A DNA stretch of 64,000 nucleotides from Dillenia suffruticosa. Its lineage: Eukaryota > Streptophyta > Magnoliopsida > Dilleniales > Dilleniaceae. The stretch is from positions 14,030,001 through 14,094,000 of the forward strand of contig JAVTVX010000020.1 of NCBI GenBank assembly GCA_033439265.1, read 5' to 3'. Position 1 is the first letter of the stretch; each line of letters starts with the position of its first letter. Shown here piece after piece: positions 62,140-64,000 of this stretch. A program made the translations under genes and the position numbers. The notes beneath the pieces are model-generated. The model did not search any database, was not told the origin of the DNA, and saw only the letters and a program-made list of their open reading frames with translations.

Positions 62140-64000
62140 TGATTGGTTGATTTTGTAAACTTTTTATGAAAATTTTTTAAATTCTATTAAAATTACCATT
62201 GATGTTGCGACTGAATGTGCATTTATGAGTAAATTTTACAATGAGGCATGTGTTTTAGTTGATGATATGACCTTTAATCAATATGATTGGTCTAATGAAC
62301 GTGAAATTCCTAGACAAAGAGCCGATGTGCATGAGATCGATAGTTTCACTGTACTTAATGCAAAATTGACTCTTTGATTAATGCTATGAAAGTTAATCAA
62401 AACAATACTATGACTAATCAAATTTTTTCTTGTGAATCATGTGGAGATTTTACTCATATTGTCTACAAGTGTCTGCAGGTATAGTAAGCAAAATTTTCTT
62501 TTCAAACTTTGGCTAGTCTCAAAATAATCCTTATTTCAACTCGTACAATCTTGGGTGGAGAAACCATTTTAACTTTTCATGGAGTCAACAAGTGCCTGGA
62601 ACAAATAATCCACCAAGTTTTACCTCAGGAAATCCACAACCAAGGAAGAACAAGGTATCATGGGAGATCATAATTAAGAGTTTGACAATGACAACAAATG
62701 AAAAGATTGAAAAGTTTGAAAATAAAATTAATCAATTGACTAACGCTTTTCATTCTCGTGTGCCAAGTAGACTATCGTGTGATACTGAGAAGAATTCTAG
62801 AGAAGAGGTCAATGAAATTTCATTAAAGAGTGAGAAAGAATCACAAGAGATACCAGTTCAGTCCAAGGTTGAAGAGGATAAACAAGAGATCAAGAAAAAG
62901 AACAAACAACCAACAAGTAAGAAGTCCAAAGTATCCAATTCAAAAAAGGGAAGTACTTTATATTTGAGTGAATCAAGTTACTTGTCCCTTTTCCTAAACG
63001 TCTTTTACGTGCTAATGCAGAAAAGTAATTTGAAAAATTTTTAGAAATTTTTATGAAATTGCATATTAATATTCTCTTGATGCCATAAAAAAGATACCAA
63101 GTTATGGGAAATTCCTAAAAGTTGTGATCACTAGCAAGAGAAAGTTAGATGATATTTTAATGGTTAAATTTACAGAAAAGTATTCTACAATTCTGCAAAA
63201 GAAGCTATCACTGAAACTTAAGGATCTAAAGAGTTTTTTAATCCCTAGCACCATTGGTTCCACTATTTTTTTCAATATTTTATGTGATCTCGGTGTCAGT
63301 ATTAATCTGATGGCACATTTTACATTTTTGAAGTTAGGATTAAAGGAATGTCGAACTACTAATATTTCTTTACAATTAGTTGATAAAAGTATAAAATATG
63401 CAAAAGACATTGTTGAGCATATATTGGTTAAGGTAGATAAATTTATTTTTTCCATTGACTTTATTATCTTGAATATGGATGATGATGTGGGTAGTACTTT
63501 TATTCTAGGTTGACATTTTCTTGCCACTGCATAAGTTTTGATAGATGTTCATGAAGGGAATTTGATTTTGCGAATTAATCAAGAAAAAATTGAGTTCAAT
63601 GTCTTTAATGCCATTAAAATTTTTGATAAATAAGAAATTTTTAGAATTGATTGTATTGATAGGATTGATAGAATTACTTAACATGATTTTAATATTTTTT
63701 ATTTTAGTGATTCTATTGAAAATTGCATTGCTAATTCATTGTATATGAATTATGAGTTCCTAGGCAATGAAAATGTTAATGTATGTGTTACTTTGCATGT
63801 GAATTTAGATGAATTTCAACCAAAAAGGAGGTTTAATGCAGGTAAAGAAATAAAGTTGCGCTTAAATGAGATGGAGGAAGGGCAGCACAAGGCTTATGAA
63901 AATGCATGAATTTATAAGAAAAAGACAAAGGCATTGCACGATGCCATGAATGGATATAATGTGAAGATTTTTGAGAAAAAAGGGATAAGAAGTTGCTAAA
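62140..64000 (+). mobile_element. Athila/Tat-like gag-protease fossil, cut by the window edge
   Basis: It begins inside gag. Plus-strand fragments show the gag tail with a cysteine-rich CESCGDFTHIVYKC stretch near 62440, a Lys/Glu-rich linker (62592-63044), and the protease-type CDLGVSINLMAHFTFLKLGL and VEHILVKVDKFIFSIDFIILNMD stretch (63124-63513). It is broken and diverged from the other two Athila-like copies, so probably a different family of the same clade. It continues past the window. Confidence 0.75.

Overview
This is plant nuclear DNA, most likely from a eudicot. It is very AT-rich, it carries intron-containing genes with GT-AG junctions, and it holds long GA/CT microsatellites, nested LTR retrotransposons, CACTA and Mutator-like DNA transposons, a SINE-like insert and a block of organelle-like (probably mitochondrial) DNA. 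I cannot name the species. Only two genes look intact. A third host gene is a decayed copy. Almost everything else is transposon sequence.

Layout. 1-4266: one end of a non-autonomous CACTA-like transposon that continues off the left edge. 4504-4727: SINE-like insert. 5405-9466 (+): intact six-exon steroleosin / 11-beta-hydroxysteroid dehydrogenase-like gene with a seed-type promoter. 10419-10925 (-): intact intronless AP2/ERF transcription factor gene (DREB group II, ERF020/ERF021-like) with a clear TATA box; it converges on the dehydrogenase gene. 13598-35344 (-): a complete but broken Tekay-type Ty3/Gypsy element with 2.72-kb LTRs and a GGTAA target duplication. An Athila-like element (17497-20985, +) sits in its pol region. 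An 8.2-kb CACTA element (26163-34369) sits in its 5' LTR, flanked by the 3-bp duplication CAA.

35462-43515 (-): decayed copy of the chloroplast Rieske-fold protein PSB33/LIL8. Its exons are 7.1 kb apart because a Ty1/Copia element (37211-42140) lies in the intron. 43649-55971 (-): Mutator-like element with about 75-bp terminal inverted repeats, transposase remains and a plant mobile domain (PMD) gene, split by an Athila-like element (46333-52825, -). 55976-56845: repeats with an 84-bp period. About 56850-58625: GC-richer block that looks like mitochondrial DNA. 58650-60460 (-): gag-like retroelement remains. 60553-60896 and 61787-62131: a 96%-identical direct repeat. 62140-64000 (+): another Athila/Tat-like gag-protease fossil running off the right edge.

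How it fits together. Removing the Tekay element puts the ERF gene and the PSB33 copy about 2.8 kb apart on the same strand. From memory, Arabidopsis ERF020 (At1g71520), ERF021 (At1g71450) and PSB33 (At1g71500) are also near neighbours, so this is probably an old conserved block that later filled with transposons. The transposons can be ordered: Tekay came before the CACTA and the first Athila-like element, and the Mutator-like element came before the second Athila-like element. I found no CRISPR array, operon or prokaryotic system, and no clear sign of a wholly new gene system.
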